Source: UBA5186 sp040005095
GTDB lineage: Bacteria; Actinomycetota; Thermoleophilia; Gaiellales; Gaiellaceae
Assembly: GCA_040005095.1 (NCBI GenBank)
Contig: JBDTZN010000114.1
Span: 1 to 5,605 of the forward strand
DNA: 5,605 nt
Direction of reading: 5' to 3'
This document shows, in pieces, positions 5,224 to 5,605 of the stretch. A program made the position numbers and the translations under genes. The notes beneath the pieces are model-generated. The model ran no database searches. It had not been told where the DNA came from and saw only the letters and a program-made list of their open reading frames with translations. Position 1 is the first letter of the stretch; each line of letters starts with the position of its first letter.

Positions 5224-5605
5224 GCGCGGCACCGCTGCTCGAGGTGGCGGACCTGTCCGTCCGTTTCGACACCGACTCGGGGACGGTGCACGCCGTCGAC
5301 AAGCTGAGCTTCACGCTCGCCGAGGGCGAGGTGCTCGGGATCGTGGGCGAGTCGGGCTGCGGGAAGTCCGTCACGGCCATGTCGCTGCTGCGCCTGCTCC
5401 CTGAGACGGCGTCGATCTCCGGACGAGCCCGGTTCGACGGGGACGACCTGCTCGGCGCGTCGTCGCGGCGCCTCCGACGCATCCGCGGAAACGAGATCGG
5501 GTTCGTCTTCCAGGAGCCGATGACCTCGCTGAACCCTGTCTTCACGGTCGGCCGCCAGATCACGGAGACGCTGCGGACGCATCGTGGCCTCTCGCGCTCG
5601 GCCGC
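5220..5605 (+). CDS. ABC transporter ATP-binding protein, DppD/OppD-like, N-terminal part (3' end outside window)
   Basis: A cytoplasmic ATPase that powers the importer; 128 codons are visible and the frame is open to the end of the window. Walker A is GESGCGKS at residues 43-50 (K49 contacts the phosphates). The Q-loop is FVFQEPMTSLNP at 95-106 with Gln98; this wording is typical of the DppD/OppD group. The signature motif, Walker B and the C-terminal oligopeptide-transporter domain lie beyond the edge. The start is TTG at 5220-5222, overlapping the dppC-like stop (TTGA). It was chosen because SAAPLLEVADLSVRF includes the conserved first strand, which the next candidate, GTG at 5244, would cut. 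No good Shine-Dalgarno is seen, so coupling to the upstream gene is likely. A second ATPase of DppF type is expected next but is not in view. Confidence 0.93.
   Translation, partial: MSAAPLLEVADLSVRFDTDSGTVHAVDKLSFTLAEGEVLGIVGESGCGKSVTAMSLLRLLPETASISGRARFDGDDLLGASSRRLRRIRGNEIGFVFQEPMTSLNPVFTVGRQITETLRTHRGLSRSA

Noticed and set aside
4303..5232. Long open frame on the minus strand (309 codons) over the second permease
   Set aside because: Highly charged Arg/Glu/Asp/His repeats with no motif, lying exactly opposite a complete DppC-like gene.

Overview
The window is GC-rich DNA with strong G/C preference at third codon positions and very compact gene packing. The protein sequences look actinobacterial; a Thermoleophilia/Gaiellales-type Actinomycetota is my best guess from style, not a demonstrated placement. 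It carries the end of a housekeeping gene followed by what looks like one regulated transport locus.

Layout. (1) Positions 1-156 (+) are the last 51 codons of clpX, the ATPase subunit of the ClpXP protease. (2) Positions 153-1659 (-) hold a tightly coupled three-gene operon, transcribed right to left: two half-size TauE/SafE (TSUP) anion-exporter-like membrane proteins, then a GntR/FCD-family repressor. The operon runs tail-to-tail into clpX, and the two stop codons share a single CTAG. (3) Positions 1660-1791 are a divergent intergenic control region. It is locally AT-richer and contains a good -35/-10 promoter for the rightward operon. Two similar 8-bp sequences, TGGATCCA and TGGATACA, lie exactly 21 bp apart on that promoter and are the best candidates for the GntR protein's operators. 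(4) Positions 1792-5605 (+) hold a Dpp/Opp-type ABC importer operon: a secreted substrate-binding protein, two permeases, and the beginning of the first ATPase, which runs off the window. A second ATPase (DppF-like) would be expected beyond the end.

How the parts may work together. The importer brings an unknown small solute (peptide, opine, nickel chelate, glutathione or similar; the sequence does not say which) across the membrane. The divergent operon encodes its likely regulator and a two-part TSUP carrier that could export an anion released from the imported compound, or help take one up. No catabolic enzyme is present, so the substrate cannot be fixed. Four same-strand junctions are 4-bp stop/start overlaps (ATGA, GTGA, ATGA, TTGA), which suggests translational coupling and stoichiometric production in both operons.

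The most noteworthy observations are the TSUP transporter split into two separately translated repeat units, and the divergent control region with its two phased operator-like sites. No RNA genes, mobile elements, CRISPR arrays or convincing intrinsic terminators were found.
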